From contig JAZDHC010000301.1 in NCBI GenBank assembly GCA_043806395.1, forward strand, positions 1 to 5,087: DNA of 5,087 bases. Direction: 5' to 3'. Shown one piece after another: positions 1-5,087 of the stretch. The notes under the pieces were generated by a model, which made no database searches, was not told the DNA's origin, and saw only the letters and a program-made list of their open reading frames with translations. Source of the stretch: CG2-30-40-21 sp043806395. GTDB taxonomy: Bacteria; UBA9089; CG2-30-40-21. The position numbers were made by a program, and so were the translations under genes. Position 1 is the stretch's first letter. Each line of letters starts with the position of its first letter.

Positions 1-21
1 AATAAAGGATGGTGAAAAATA

Positions 22-780
22 TTGAAAGAATTAATAAATCTTGAGAATTTTCCAATTAATGTAAAAGAATCTGTTGCCCCTTATGCCTCTGAGCTACTCC
101 GAATCTATCAGAACAACCTGAAAAGCATCGTGGTTTATGGAAGTGCTACTCAATCAGAGGATTTTTCTCAAAAACACTCAAACATCAATCTTCTTATTAT
201 CCTGAATGAGATTAATCTCTATGAGCTGAAAAAAGCTGTTAAATTAGTCAATGGCATGGGCAGAAAAAGGAAGATTGTGCCACTATTTCTTACCCTGACC
301 CATATCCAGACATCAATGGATGTTTTCCCTGTTGAATTTTTGGAAATGAAGGAAAATAATGTGGTAATATATGGTGAGGATGTATTTAGAGACTTAGAAA
401 TTTCTCCGAGGAATATTCGCCTTCAGTGTGAGGAGCAGATAAAGGGGAAGATTATTCGACTCAGACAGGCATATCTTGAGTTATCAACCAAACCAGAGGC
501 AATGGAAAGGCTGATGGTATCCTCATTAACCACATTGATGCCTATTCTAAGGAACATTCTTCGACTCAAGATGGCACAAATGCCGCCAATTAAAAAGGGA
601 CAGATAATAGAGGGACTTGCCAGGGAATACGGCATAAATACAGCTCCTCTCCTGAACATATTAGAGAGCAAGAATCAAGTGAAGAAAATACCTAAAAATA
701 ATGTGGAATCTGTTTTTGAGCAATATCTGGAAATCCTTCAAGGGTTAGCCATAGCTGTAGATCAGTTAAAGGTAGGTTAA
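22..780 (+). CDS. Nucleotidyltransferase-fold protein with a degenerate active site, upstream of a TPM gene
   Basis: The product has 252 residues. Residues 33-61 look like the start of a polymerase-beta-type nucleotidyltransferase (NTase) fold: a hydrophobic strand, then Gly40-Ser41, then a second strand (residues 54-61). In active members that second strand carries an Asp-x-Asp pair. Here the equivalent residues read Asn54-Ile-Asn56, so two metal-binding carboxylates appear to be missing. Asp100, in the MDVFPVEF segment, could stand for the third. Residues from about 133 to 250 are predicted alpha-helical, resembling the helical domain that often follows such folds. The TTG start at 22 is chosen because an in-frame TGA lies at 13-15 and an imperfect Shine-Dalgarno (AAAGGATGG, 4-12) sits nine bases upstream. 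The stop is three bases before the TPM gene, so the two are probably co-translated. The cellular role is unknown. No signal peptide or membrane segment is seen. The fold is inferred from motif spacing; the missing Asp pair is read directly. Confidence 0.7.
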   Translation: MKELINLENFPINVKESVAPYASELLRIYQNNLKSIVVYGSATQSEDFSQKHSNINLLIILNEINLYELKKAVKLVNGMGRKRKIVPLFLTLTHIQTSMDVFPVEFLEMKENNVVIYGEDVFRDLEISPRNIRLQCEEQIKGKIIRLRQAYLELSTKPEAMERLMVSSLTTLMPILRNILRLKMAQMPPIKKGQIIEGLAREYGINTAPLLNILESKNQVKKIPKNNVESVFEQYLEILQGLAIAVDQLKVG

Positions 781-783
781 ACC

Positions 784-1560
784 ATGAGGAAAAGGTTTCT
801 GTTATGCTTGTTTTTGCTGATGATTAGCAAGTGTTATGCTGGGGAGATTACATATCCAGAGCCGATTGGTTTTGTTAATGATTTTGCGGGTGTAATCCCG
901 GAAAACGATGAGGCTGCTCTTAATCAATTACTTAATGAGGTAAAGGAAAAGGGTAATGGGGCAGAGATAGCCGTGGTTACTGCTCAGAGCATTGCCCCTA
1001 TGTCAATAGAGGAATATAGCGTCAGATTATTTGAAAAATGGGGTATTGGGAAAAAGGGCAAGGATAATGGTGTTTTGGTACTCTTAGCTATAAATGAGAA
1101 AAAGGCAAGGATAGAGGTTGGTTATGGATTAGAAGGGGCATTGCCAGATGGCAAGTGTGGTGAAATAATCCGAATGCAGATGGCTCCATATTTTAAGAAT
1201 GGGGATTTTGGAACAGGGATATTGTCCGGGGTATCAGTAATTACTCAGGTAATTGCCAAGGAATATGGGATTCAATTAGAAGGCAGCAGGCAGGATGAAA
1301 GAAGGGTTGTTAAAACAAGGCATGGTTTGTTTGAGCAGATCTTTTTCCTGTTGTTTATCCTTATAGGTGGCATTTGCTCTTTTGTTAGCTCGATATTTCC
1401 CGGTTCAAGATCCCGTCGAGGGTTCTGGTCAGGGGGAAGTGGTTTGGGAATGGGTTTAGGCATGAGTGGGTTCGGTGGTGGTGGCGGTGGATTTAGTGGT
1501 GGTTTTGGCGGATTTGGCGGTGGATTTAGTGGCGGTGGTGGGGCATCAGGGGGATGGTAG
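784..1560 (+). CDS. TPM-domain (TLP18.3/Psb32/MOLO-1) exported membrane protein with Gly-rich C-terminus
   Basis: The product has 258 residues. Residues 1-19 form a signal peptide with a basic start, a hydrophobic core and likely cleavage after Cys-Tyr-Ala19. The TPM domain covers about residues 29-160. Its recognisable blocks are VNDFAGVIP (31-39), EIAVVT (61-66), WGIGKKGKDNGVLVL (86-100) and RIEVGYGLEGALPD (109-122). A single membrane segment lies at about 184-203. The tail (217-258) is almost only Gly, Ser and Phe and ends SGGGGASGGW, which is typical of bacterial YgcG-like members. The domain would therefore face the periplasm or outside. In plants the related Psb32/TLP18.3 protein takes part in photosystem II repair; the bacterial function is not settled. 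The ATG follows the previous stop by three bases, with a weak Shine-Dalgarno (AAAGGTAGG, 768-776) inside the upstream gene. LemA, a frequent partner, is encoded two genes downstream. Length and motifs look intact. Confidence 0.93.
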   Translation: MRKRFLLCLFLLMISKCYAGEITYPEPIGFVNDFAGVIPENDEAALNQLLNEVKEKGNGAEIAVVTAQSIAPMSIEEYSVRLFEKWGIGKKGKDNGVLVLLAINEKKARIEVGYGLEGALPDGKCGEIIRMQMAPYFKNGDFGTGILSGVSVITQVIAKEYGIQLEGSRQDERRVVKTRHGLFEQIFFLLFILIGGICSFVSSIFPGSRSRRGFWSGGSGLGMGLGMSGFGGGGGGFSGGFGGFGGGFSGGGGASGGW

Positions 1561-1604
1561 GTAGAAAATTAAAAAATGGAGGTAAAAACCACATGAAAAC
1601 AATC

Positions 1605-1631
1605 AATCTGCGTAATCTGCGTAATCTGCGG
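1605..1631. repeat. Three tandem copies of a 9 bp unit (AATCTGCGT)
   Basis: The unit AATCTGCGT occurs at 1605-1613 and 1614-1622, and once more as AATCTGCGG at 1623-1631, followed by ATAATC. It lies in the gap between the TPM and tRNA-binding genes. Similar AATCTGCG-type strings recur between genes in many environmental genomes, from memory, so this is probably an interspersed or simple-sequence repeat rather than a binding-site array. It overlaps a 17-codon reading frame at 1593-1646 that is judged doubtful. Confidence 0.8.
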
Positions 1632-1678
1632 ATAATCTTAGTCTGATTTTGTGGTGAACTGTTTTGTTAGTTTGTATT

Positions 1679-1686
1679 AAGGAGGA
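1679..1686 (+). promoter_or_regulatory. Strong Shine-Dalgarno that sets the start of the tRNA-binding gene
   Basis: AAGGAGGA ends four bases before the ATG at 1691. An in-frame TTG at 1664 would add nine residues, but it has no such site and the extra residues do not resemble the family. The ATG at 1691 is therefore preferred. Confidence 0.88.
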
Positions 1687-1690
1687 GATA

Positions 1691-2011
1691 ATGGTTACTT
1701 TCGATGATTTCAAGAAAATAGAGATCAGGATTGGCAAGGTTCTGGCAGCTCAAAGGGTTGAAGGAACGGATAAACTTATGAAACTTGAGGTTGATATTGG
1801 AGAAGAGAGGAGACAAATTATTGCAGGTATTGCCCATGCTTATACACCTGAAGAAATAATTGGCAAAGAAATACCAGTTTTGATAAATCTTGAGCCACGA
1901 AAACTACGAGGTATTGAAAGTCAAGGTATGATTTTGGCAGCAATAGATGGAGAAATGCCAGTTCTATTGCATCCGGCTAAAGAAGTTTTGCCGGGAAGTA
2001 TGATACGATAA
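1691..2011 (+). CDS. Stand-alone tRNA-binding OB-fold protein (MetRS beta subunit / Trbp111-like)
   Basis: The product has 106 residues and is a complete EMAP-II-type tRNA-binding domain. Segments that match the C-terminal domain of bacterial methionyl-tRNA synthetase (MetRS) are FKKIEIRIGKV (7-17), GTDKLMKLEVDIG (25-37), RQIIAGIAHAYTPEEIIGKE (41-60) and NLEPRKLRGIESQGMILAA (66-84). In MetRS this domain dimerises and raises tRNA affinity. Stand-alone versions are known as the Aquifex MetRS beta subunit and as Trbp111, which binds tRNA structure without strict sequence preference. Whether the host MetRS lacks its own C-terminal domain cannot be judged here. The stop lies 13 bases before the lemA start, and the lemA ribosome-binding site begins just after it, so the two genes are probably coupled. 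CsaA-type chaperones share the fold, but the RKLRGIESQGM block fits the MetRS/Trbp111 type better. It is a soluble cytoplasmic protein with no signal peptide. Confidence 0.92.
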   Translation: MVTFDDFKKIEIRIGKVLAAQRVEGTDKLMKLEVDIGEERRQIIAGIAHAYTPEEIIGKEIPVLINLEPRKLRGIESQGMILAAIDGEMPVLLHPAKEVLPGSMIR

Positions 2012-2012
2012 A

Positions 2013-2020
2013 AAAGGAGG
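2013..2020 (+). promoter_or_regulatory. Strong Shine-Dalgarno for lemA, supporting a TTG start
   Basis: AAAGGAGG ends four bases before the TTG at 2025 and starts one base after the previous gene's stop. It decides the unusual start codon, and the encoded N-terminus (MKIKKGC followed by a membrane segment) is what LemA proteins have. No ATG lies nearby in frame. Confidence 0.85.
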
Positions 2021-2024
2021 TTCG

Positions 2025-2606
2025 TTGAAGATAAAAAAGGGATGTATAATTACCGCAGGTATATTAGGTGGGATAGTATTGGTTGTGGTTATGGTAGCTG
2101 GTTGGCTCATTTCTCACTACAACCAGATGACCATAGCTCATGAGTCTGTCACTTCCTCATGGTCACAGGTGGAAAATCAACTCCAGCGAAGGAGTGATCT
2201 GATACCCAATCTGGTTTCCTCTGCTAAGGGGTACATGAAGCATGAAAAAGAGATATTTACTCATATTGCTGATGCCAGGGCAAAACTATCCGGGGCAACA
2301 ACTATCCCACAAAAGATAGGTGCTTCTGCAGCCTTAGAGGGTGCGTTGTCACGGCTGTTAGTTATTGTCGAGCGATACCCTGACTTAAAGGCAAATGAGA
2401 CCATGGCTCGATTGATGGATGAATTAGCCGGTACAGAGAATAGACTCTCTGTCGAACGAAGGCGGTATAATGAAGAGGTTAAGTCGTTTAATATGCTGAT
2501 TAAACGCATCCCGCAACGCTTTTTAGCCGGGATTTTTGGTTTTGAAGAAGCTACCTACTTTAAGGCACAAGAGGCTGCCAAGACTGTGCCAAAGGTAGAA
2601 TTTTAG
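2025..2606 (+). CDS. lemA: LemA family membrane-anchored protein
   Basis: The product has 193 residues, the usual length for LemA. An N-terminal membrane helix covers about residues 9-29 after a basic start. The helical domain follows, with the family's signature blocks: HYNQM (31-35), SSWSQVENQLQRRSDLIPNLV (44-64), KGYMKHE (68-74), YPDLKAN (118-124), ELAGTENRLSVERRRYNEEV (133-152) and PQRFLAGIFGF (163-173). The short cytoplasmic start and single helix suggest that most of the protein lies outside the membrane. The biochemical role of LemA is not established; it is frequently encoded with TPM-domain proteins, as here, where the TPM gene is two positions upstream. Translation starts at TTG with a strong ribosome-binding site overlapping the region just after the upstream stop. 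No truncation or frameshift is seen. Repeats with strong hairpins follow about 50 bases after the stop. Confidence 0.95.
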   Translation: MKIKKGCIITAGILGGIVLVVVMVAGWLISHYNQMTIAHESVTSSWSQVENQLQRRSDLIPNLVSSAKGYMKHEKEIFTHIADARAKLSGATTIPQKIGASAALEGALSRLLVIVERYPDLKANETMARLMDELAGTENRLSVERRRYNEEVKSFNMLIKRIPQRFLAGIFGFEEATYFKAQEAAKTVPKVEF

Positions 2607-2659
2607 GCATGGTTTCAAAATTGTTCACCGCAGGGTCACAGATGATACAGAGGATTACA

Positions 2660-2719
2660 ACCCCCTAACCCCCTTTATTAAGGGGGAATACCCCATAACC
2701 CCCTTTTTTAAGGGGGAAT
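2660..2719. repeat. Tandem pair of 30 bp palindromic C5/G5 repeats
   Basis: Two adjacent 30 bp units (2660-2689 and 2690-2719) match at 28 of 30 positions. Each contains the stem CCCCCTT/AAGGGGG with a four-base loop (2669-2675 with 2680-2686; 2699-2705 with 2710-2716). CCCTAA at 2663-2668 can also pair with TTAGGG at 2719-2724, closing a larger structure around both hairpins. The pair lies between lemA and the PIN-PhoH gene. No T-run follows either stem on the plus strand, so a classical intrinsic terminator is not clear, although the structures could slow polymerase or protect mRNA ends. A related copy in inverted orientation is at 4763-4795. Confidence 0.88.
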
Positions 2720-2789
2720 TAGGGAAACATAGATACTTGCTTGCTCAATTTGTTACCCTGATTTGAACCATGCCGAATTTTAAGCACAC

Positions 2790-2795
2790 AGGAGG
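2790..2795 (+). promoter_or_regulatory. Shine-Dalgarno of the PIN-PhoH gene
   Basis: AGGAGG lies six bases before the ATG at 2802 and fixes this start. The encoded N-terminus MKTFVLDTN begins directly with the first PIN strand, as expected for the family. I see no convincing -35/-10 pair between the repeats at 2660-2719 and this site. Confidence 0.85.
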
Positions 2796-2801
2796 TACAA
2801 A

Positions 2802-4124
2802 ATGAAAACATTTGTTCTGGATACCAATGTCTTGCTTCATGACCCAAATGCAATATTTGTTTTTGCAGACAATGAGATAGTATTGCCATTATGTGTGATG
2901 GAGGAGATCGATGATCAGAAAAAACGAGTTGATGAGATTGGCAGAAACTCAAGGCATGTTGCCAGAAGTCTGGATGAATTAAGAAAAAAGAGTTCCTTGC
3001 TCGATGGGGTAAGGTTGAAAAATAACGGGTTATTGCGAATAGAAATATCCCCTTCTGCTTCATCCGATGTCTTTCCAACAGGCTTGGACCCACAAAAGGT
3101 AGATAATCAGATATTGGCATTAGCCCTTCACTTGAAAAAGGTTAGAAAAAATCCAGTTATCCTTGTCAGTAAAGACATTACCATGAGAATAAAGGCAGAT
3201 GCCCTTGGGTTATTATGTCAAGATTATGAACGGCATAAGGTTGATGTTGATAATTTCTATACAGGGACTGCTGTTCTGGAGACAGACACGGATAGTATAA
3301 ACAAATTTTATACTGAAGGTCGATTAGCGGTGAAAGATACCTCCTTTGAATTTGAACCAAATCAAAATATCACCATTGCTGATAGCCTTAATCCATCGCA
3401 CTCTGGACTTGGCCGTTACAATTCTCGAGAAAAGGCAATTCTTCCACTTAAATCAACTAATGTCAACCTCTGGGGAATAAAGGCACGCAACAGAGAACAA
3501 CAGTTTGCAATAGATATGCTTTTAGACGATAGCCTGCAAATTGTAACATTAATTGGTATTGCCGGAACAGGAAAGACTTTGCTTGCCCTTGCCGCAGGAC
3601 TGACAAAAGTGATTAAAAATGAGCAATACAGTAAACTTCTCATAACCAGACCAATCATTCCTGTTGGCAAGGATATTGGTTTTCTGCCTGGTGATGTAGA
3701 GGCAAAGCTCATGCCAAGGATGCAGCCCATATCAGATAACCTATCATATCTCTTTTCTCTGCAGCACGAGGAACGATTTTCAAATATAAGTCTGGAATCC
3801 TTGATTGACGATGAAATAATTGAGTTGGAGGCTCTTTCCTATATCCGTGGCAGGTCTATTCCCAATCAATTTATCATTGTTGATGAGGCACAAAATCTAA
3901 CCCCACATGAGATAAAGACAATTATTACCCGGGCAGGAACTGGTACCAAGATAGTTATTACTGGTGACCATTATCAGATTGATAACCCATACCTTGATTC
4001 ATGCAGCAATGGCTTAACCTATCTGGTAGAAAGGTTCAAAGGGGTAGATATTTTTGGACATATAACCCTTGTTAAGGGTGAAAGGTCACCATTGGCAGAG
4101 CTGGCTGCAGAATTGTTGGATTAA
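2802..4124 (+). CDS. phoH2: PhoH-family protein with N-terminal PIN domain (PIN-PhoH / PhoH2 type)
   Basis: The product has 440 residues, the normal length for the PIN-PhoH class (Bacillus YlaK is similar). The PIN ribonuclease domain (about 1-145) keeps its acidic set: Asp7 in VLDTN, Glu34/Glu35 in VMEEID, Asp101 in KVDNQILA and Asp125 in VSKD. A linker (about 146-225) joins it to the PhoH ATPase domain. That domain has Walker A GIAGTGKT (252-259), the RPIIPVGKDIGFLPGD block (283-298), Walker B FIIVDEAQN (357-365), ITGD (386-389) and a C-terminal arginine motif LVKGERSPLAELAAELL (423-439). Mycobacterial PhoH2 has been described as an ATP-dependent RNA helicase and RNase; the same activity is inferred here because every key residue is present. 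It is cytoplasmic. No small antitoxin-like gene precedes it; the upstream 195 bases hold repeats instead. No intrinsic terminator follows directly. Confidence 0.95.
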   Translation: MKTFVLDTNVLLHDPNAIFVFADNEIVLPLCVMEEIDDQKKRVDEIGRNSRHVARSLDELRKKSSLLDGVRLKNNGLLRIEISPSASSDVFPTGLDPQKVDNQILALALHLKKVRKNPVILVSKDITMRIKADALGLLCQDYERHKVDVDNFYTGTAVLETDTDSINKFYTEGRLAVKDTSFEFEPNQNITIADSLNPSHSGLGRYNSREKAILPLKSTNVNLWGIKARNREQQFAIDMLLDDSLQIVTLIGIAGTGKTLLALAAGLTKVIKNEQYSKLLITRPIIPVGKDIGFLPGDVEAKLMPRMQPISDNLSYLFSLQHEERFSNISLESLIDDEIIELEALSYIRGRSIPNQFIIVDEAQNLTPHEIKTIITRAGTGTKIVITGDHYQIDNPYLDSCSNGLTYLVERFKGVDIFGHITLVKGERSPLAELAAELLD

Positions 4125-4150
4125 GATAGAGAAGTGTATTTATATGCCGG

Positions 4151-4182
4151 AAGAAAATTGGTGTCAAAGAAAATTGGTGTCA
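4151..4182. repeat. Perfect 16 bp tandem duplication (AAGAAAATTGGTGTCA x2)
   Basis: AAGAAAATTGGTGTCA occurs at 4151-4166 and again, identical, at 4167-4182. It begins 26 bases after the PIN-PhoH stop and runs directly into the hairpin at 4189-4227. The AATTGGTGTCAG string resembles, from memory, sequences found near REP-associated or IS200-like transposases in other genomes; that link is a guess. Confidence 0.85.
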
Positions 4183-4188
4183 GAACTC

Positions 4189-4227
4189 CCTAACTGCTTG
4201 TATTTGAATCAGATACAAATAATTAGG
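4189..4227. repeat. Imperfect inverted repeat (hairpin) next to the 16 bp duplication
   Basis: CCTAA (4189-4193) pairs with TTAGG (4223-4227), and TTGTAT (4198-4203) pairs with ATACAA (4213-4218), around a nine-base loop and a 4+4 internal mismatch. A-rich sequence and CGGAGGGACA follow on the plus strand, so it does not look like an intrinsic terminator for the PIN-PhoH transcript. It may be a small REP-like or insertion-derived palindrome. Confidence 0.55.
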
Positions 4228-4290
4228 AAAAACGGAGGGACATATTCCATCATTTCTTAATGAATTTTTCCAGACATTTTAATTTTTTAC

Positions 4291-4320
4291 TTGACTTGAG
4301 TGGTTTTTATAATGTATAAT
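4291..4320 (+). promoter_or_regulatory. Candidate sigma70-type promoter (TTGACT - 18 bp - TATAAT)
   Basis: TTGACT at 4291-4296 and TATAAT at 4315-4320 are separated by 18 bases, with T-rich sequence between and upstream. A second TATAAT at 4308-4313 is too close to the -35 to pair with it. Transcription would begin near 4327, reading into a region without a recognisable gene. The match is good, but AT-rich DNA produces such matches by chance, so it may be inactive or may drive a small RNA or a gene beyond the window. Confidence 0.5.
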
Positions 4321-4762
4321 ATTCAAACAATTAACAAAGTTGCTTACTTCTTGTTTTACTGATAACATTTTTGCCCCCTTATTCATAGTAGTTTTTGGTG
4401 AACAATTGAAAAATTCTCTACTTTTAAGGTTTGTTTAATATGTTCGATTCCACCATGTACAGAGTATACTATATAACATGTGTGCTATCAACAAGTTTTT
4501 GCGAGGAGATCAGGGATGATAAAAATGGCAGGTATGAAATCTGGGATTTTAACCCCAGGAGATCTGACCCAACTGTATATGTACCCAAATAATCCCTTCT
4601 CTGTCCCTTCAGGTACACTCTTCCAGCCATACGCATCCTTGTAAAACCACCCGAACCAACTACCATTCCAACATCTTACCACCAATTCCCTGCATCTGGC
4701 ATCATTCTTGCTTAGATAATTGCAAAAGGGTGAAATATATCCATCACAATGGGAAATGGCAT

Positions 4763-4795
4763 ATTCCCTCTTAGAAAAAAGGGGGGCAGGGGGCT
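4763..4795 (-). repeat. Diverged, inverted copy of the 30 bp C5/G5 repeat
   Basis: Read on the minus strand, this segment has the same order as the units at 2660-2719: a C-run, a second C-run, a T-run, AAG, a G-run, then AAT. It has a two-base insertion and several substitutions. CCCTCTT (4766-4772) can pair with AAGGGGG (4779-4785) with one T-G pair. Its presence in opposite orientation shows that the unit is a dispersed repeat and not a local duplication only. Confidence 0.65.
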
Positions 4796-4857
4796 GTTCT
4801 CCTCTGTTCTGTGCCTTGTGTGGCAAATATTTTCTAACGCAGCATTATTATTTAGGA

Positions 4858-5008
4858 GTCAAGAAAAAATAAGTTGTACACCAAGAGCCACTGAGATGCT
4901 TGGCTGGCAAGGCGTGAGAAGCGAGCATGCTACTGTATGATTGCTCCGAACAACGAAGCCAGTCAAGATGTATCGGTGGCACGACTGTACAAGTTATTTT
5001 TTCTTGAC
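4858..5008. mobile_element. MITE-like element of about 150 bp with 23 bp inverted repeats
   Basis: The ends, 4858-4880 and 4986-5008, are reverse complements at 22 of 23 positions; the outer end reads GTCAAGAAAAAATAAG. Pairing continues inward in blocks: GCCAC 4887-4891 with 4976-4980, CTTG 4899-4902 with 4964-4967, CTGGC 4904-4908 with 4958-4962, and GAGCA 4923-4927 with 4942-4946. The whole unit could form one long imperfect hairpin. It holds no gene. AGGAGTCA occurs at 4854-4861 and 5019-5026, but it overlaps the left end and is ten bases off the right end, so it is not a clean target duplication. A non-autonomous transposon or a palindromic interspersed repeat fits best; a structured RNA is possible. 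Confidence 0.72.
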
Positions 5009-5087
5009 GACTTACACCAGGAGTCATGAGCAAAACGAATGTGGTATAACAAAATTAATAGGGGGGGAATAGACAACATTATTAAGT

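Larger units (their letters stand above)
4125..5087. other. Gene-free, repeat-rich region downstream of the PIN-PhoH gene
   Basis: These 963 bases hold no reading frame I can support. All longer frames overlap repeats, disagree between strands, or resemble no known family. What can be seen is a 16 bp tandem duplication, a hairpin, a promoter-like site, an inverted copy of the C5/G5 repeat, and a MITE-like inverted-repeat element. The stretch 4321-4760 is the least explained: it is AT-rich to about 4500 and more balanced afterwards, with only short frames. A plus-strand 42-codon frame at 4516-4644 with a GAGGAG upstream, and a longer minus-strand frame at 4488-4826, compete for the same DNA; neither is convincing. 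The last bases may be the leader of a gene beyond the window, but no start is visible. Confidence 0.7.

Noticed and set aside
1..15. End of an upstream gene (frame reading Asn-Lys-Gly-Trp-stop)
   Set aside because: Four codons at the window edge are too few to support a partial gene; it is only consistent with one.
2660..2719. CRISPR-like repeats
   Set aside because: The two units are directly adjacent with no spacer, and there are only two.
2719..3120. Minus-strand frame opposite the PIN-PhoH start
   Set aside because: It lies across a clear plus-strand gene with full family motifs and is a shadow frame.
4144..4260. 38-codon plus-strand frame after the PIN-PhoH gene
   Set aside because: It runs through the 16 bp duplication and the hairpin and has no Shine-Dalgarno.
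4442..4451. GTTCGATTCC, a tRNA T-loop-like motif
   Set aside because: The flanking bases do not form the five-pair T stem, and no acceptor, D or anticodon arms are found upstream.
4488..4826. Minus-strand open frame of 112 codons
   Set aside because: Its first part is a translation of the C5/G5 repeat. The rest matches no family I recognise and has no clear ribosome-binding site.
4854..5026. AGGAGTCA direct repeat as a target-site duplication for the MITE-like element
   Set aside because: The left copy overlaps the terminal inverted repeat and the right copy lies ten bases outside it, so the copies do not bracket the element symmetrically.
4749..5033. Short frames on both strands (4749-4940 plus, 4848-5033 minus) over the repeat and MITE-like element
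   Set aside because: They only translate repeat DNA and the inverted repeats; low-complexity products such as these are typical false genes.

Overview
The window is a moderately AT-rich bacterial segment. It has five intact plus-strand genes in the first 4.1 kb, followed by about 960 bases with no supportable gene that are rich in repeats and hairpins. The proteins (a TPM-domain protein with a Gly-rich tail, LemA, a stand-alone MetRS-beta-like tRNA-binding protein and a PIN-PhoH protein) are spread over many phyla, so they do not fix the lineage. Shine-Dalgarno sequences are clear and two genes start with TTG. Several families of short interspersed repeats between the genes suggest a repeat-rich, probably uncultured environmental bacterium. 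No phage, plasmid, CRISPR or rRNA/tRNA signature is visible.

Layout: (1) 22-780 encodes a protein with a nucleotidyltransferase-like fold whose usual catalytic acidic pair is replaced by Asn. (2) Three bases later, 784-1560 encodes an exported TPM-domain protein. (3) A 130-base gap holds a 3 x 9 bp tandem repeat. (4) 1691-2011 encodes a 106-residue OB-fold tRNA-binding protein, and 13 bases later (5) 2025-2606 encodes LemA. (6) 2607-2801 is a spacer with a tandem pair of 30 bp palindromic repeats. (7) 2802-4124 encodes a PIN-PhoH protein. (8) 4125-5087 carries a perfect 16 bp tandem duplication, a hairpin, a good sigma70-type promoter with no recognisable gene, an inverted third copy of the 30 bp repeat, and a MITE-like element of about 150 bp with 23 bp inverted repeats.

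How the genes relate: LemA and TPM-domain proteins are often encoded together and are thought to act at the cell envelope. Here the tRNA-binding gene sits between them and is closely linked to lemA, and the NTase-like gene sits directly before the TPM gene. All five genes point the same way. The first two are very likely co-transcribed, as are the third and fourth. Whether the whole set is one transcript is unclear, because repeats fill both larger gaps. I see no convincing new defence or mobile system. The best leads are the catalytically altered NTase-like protein paired with TPM, the MITE-like element, and the repeat clusters.
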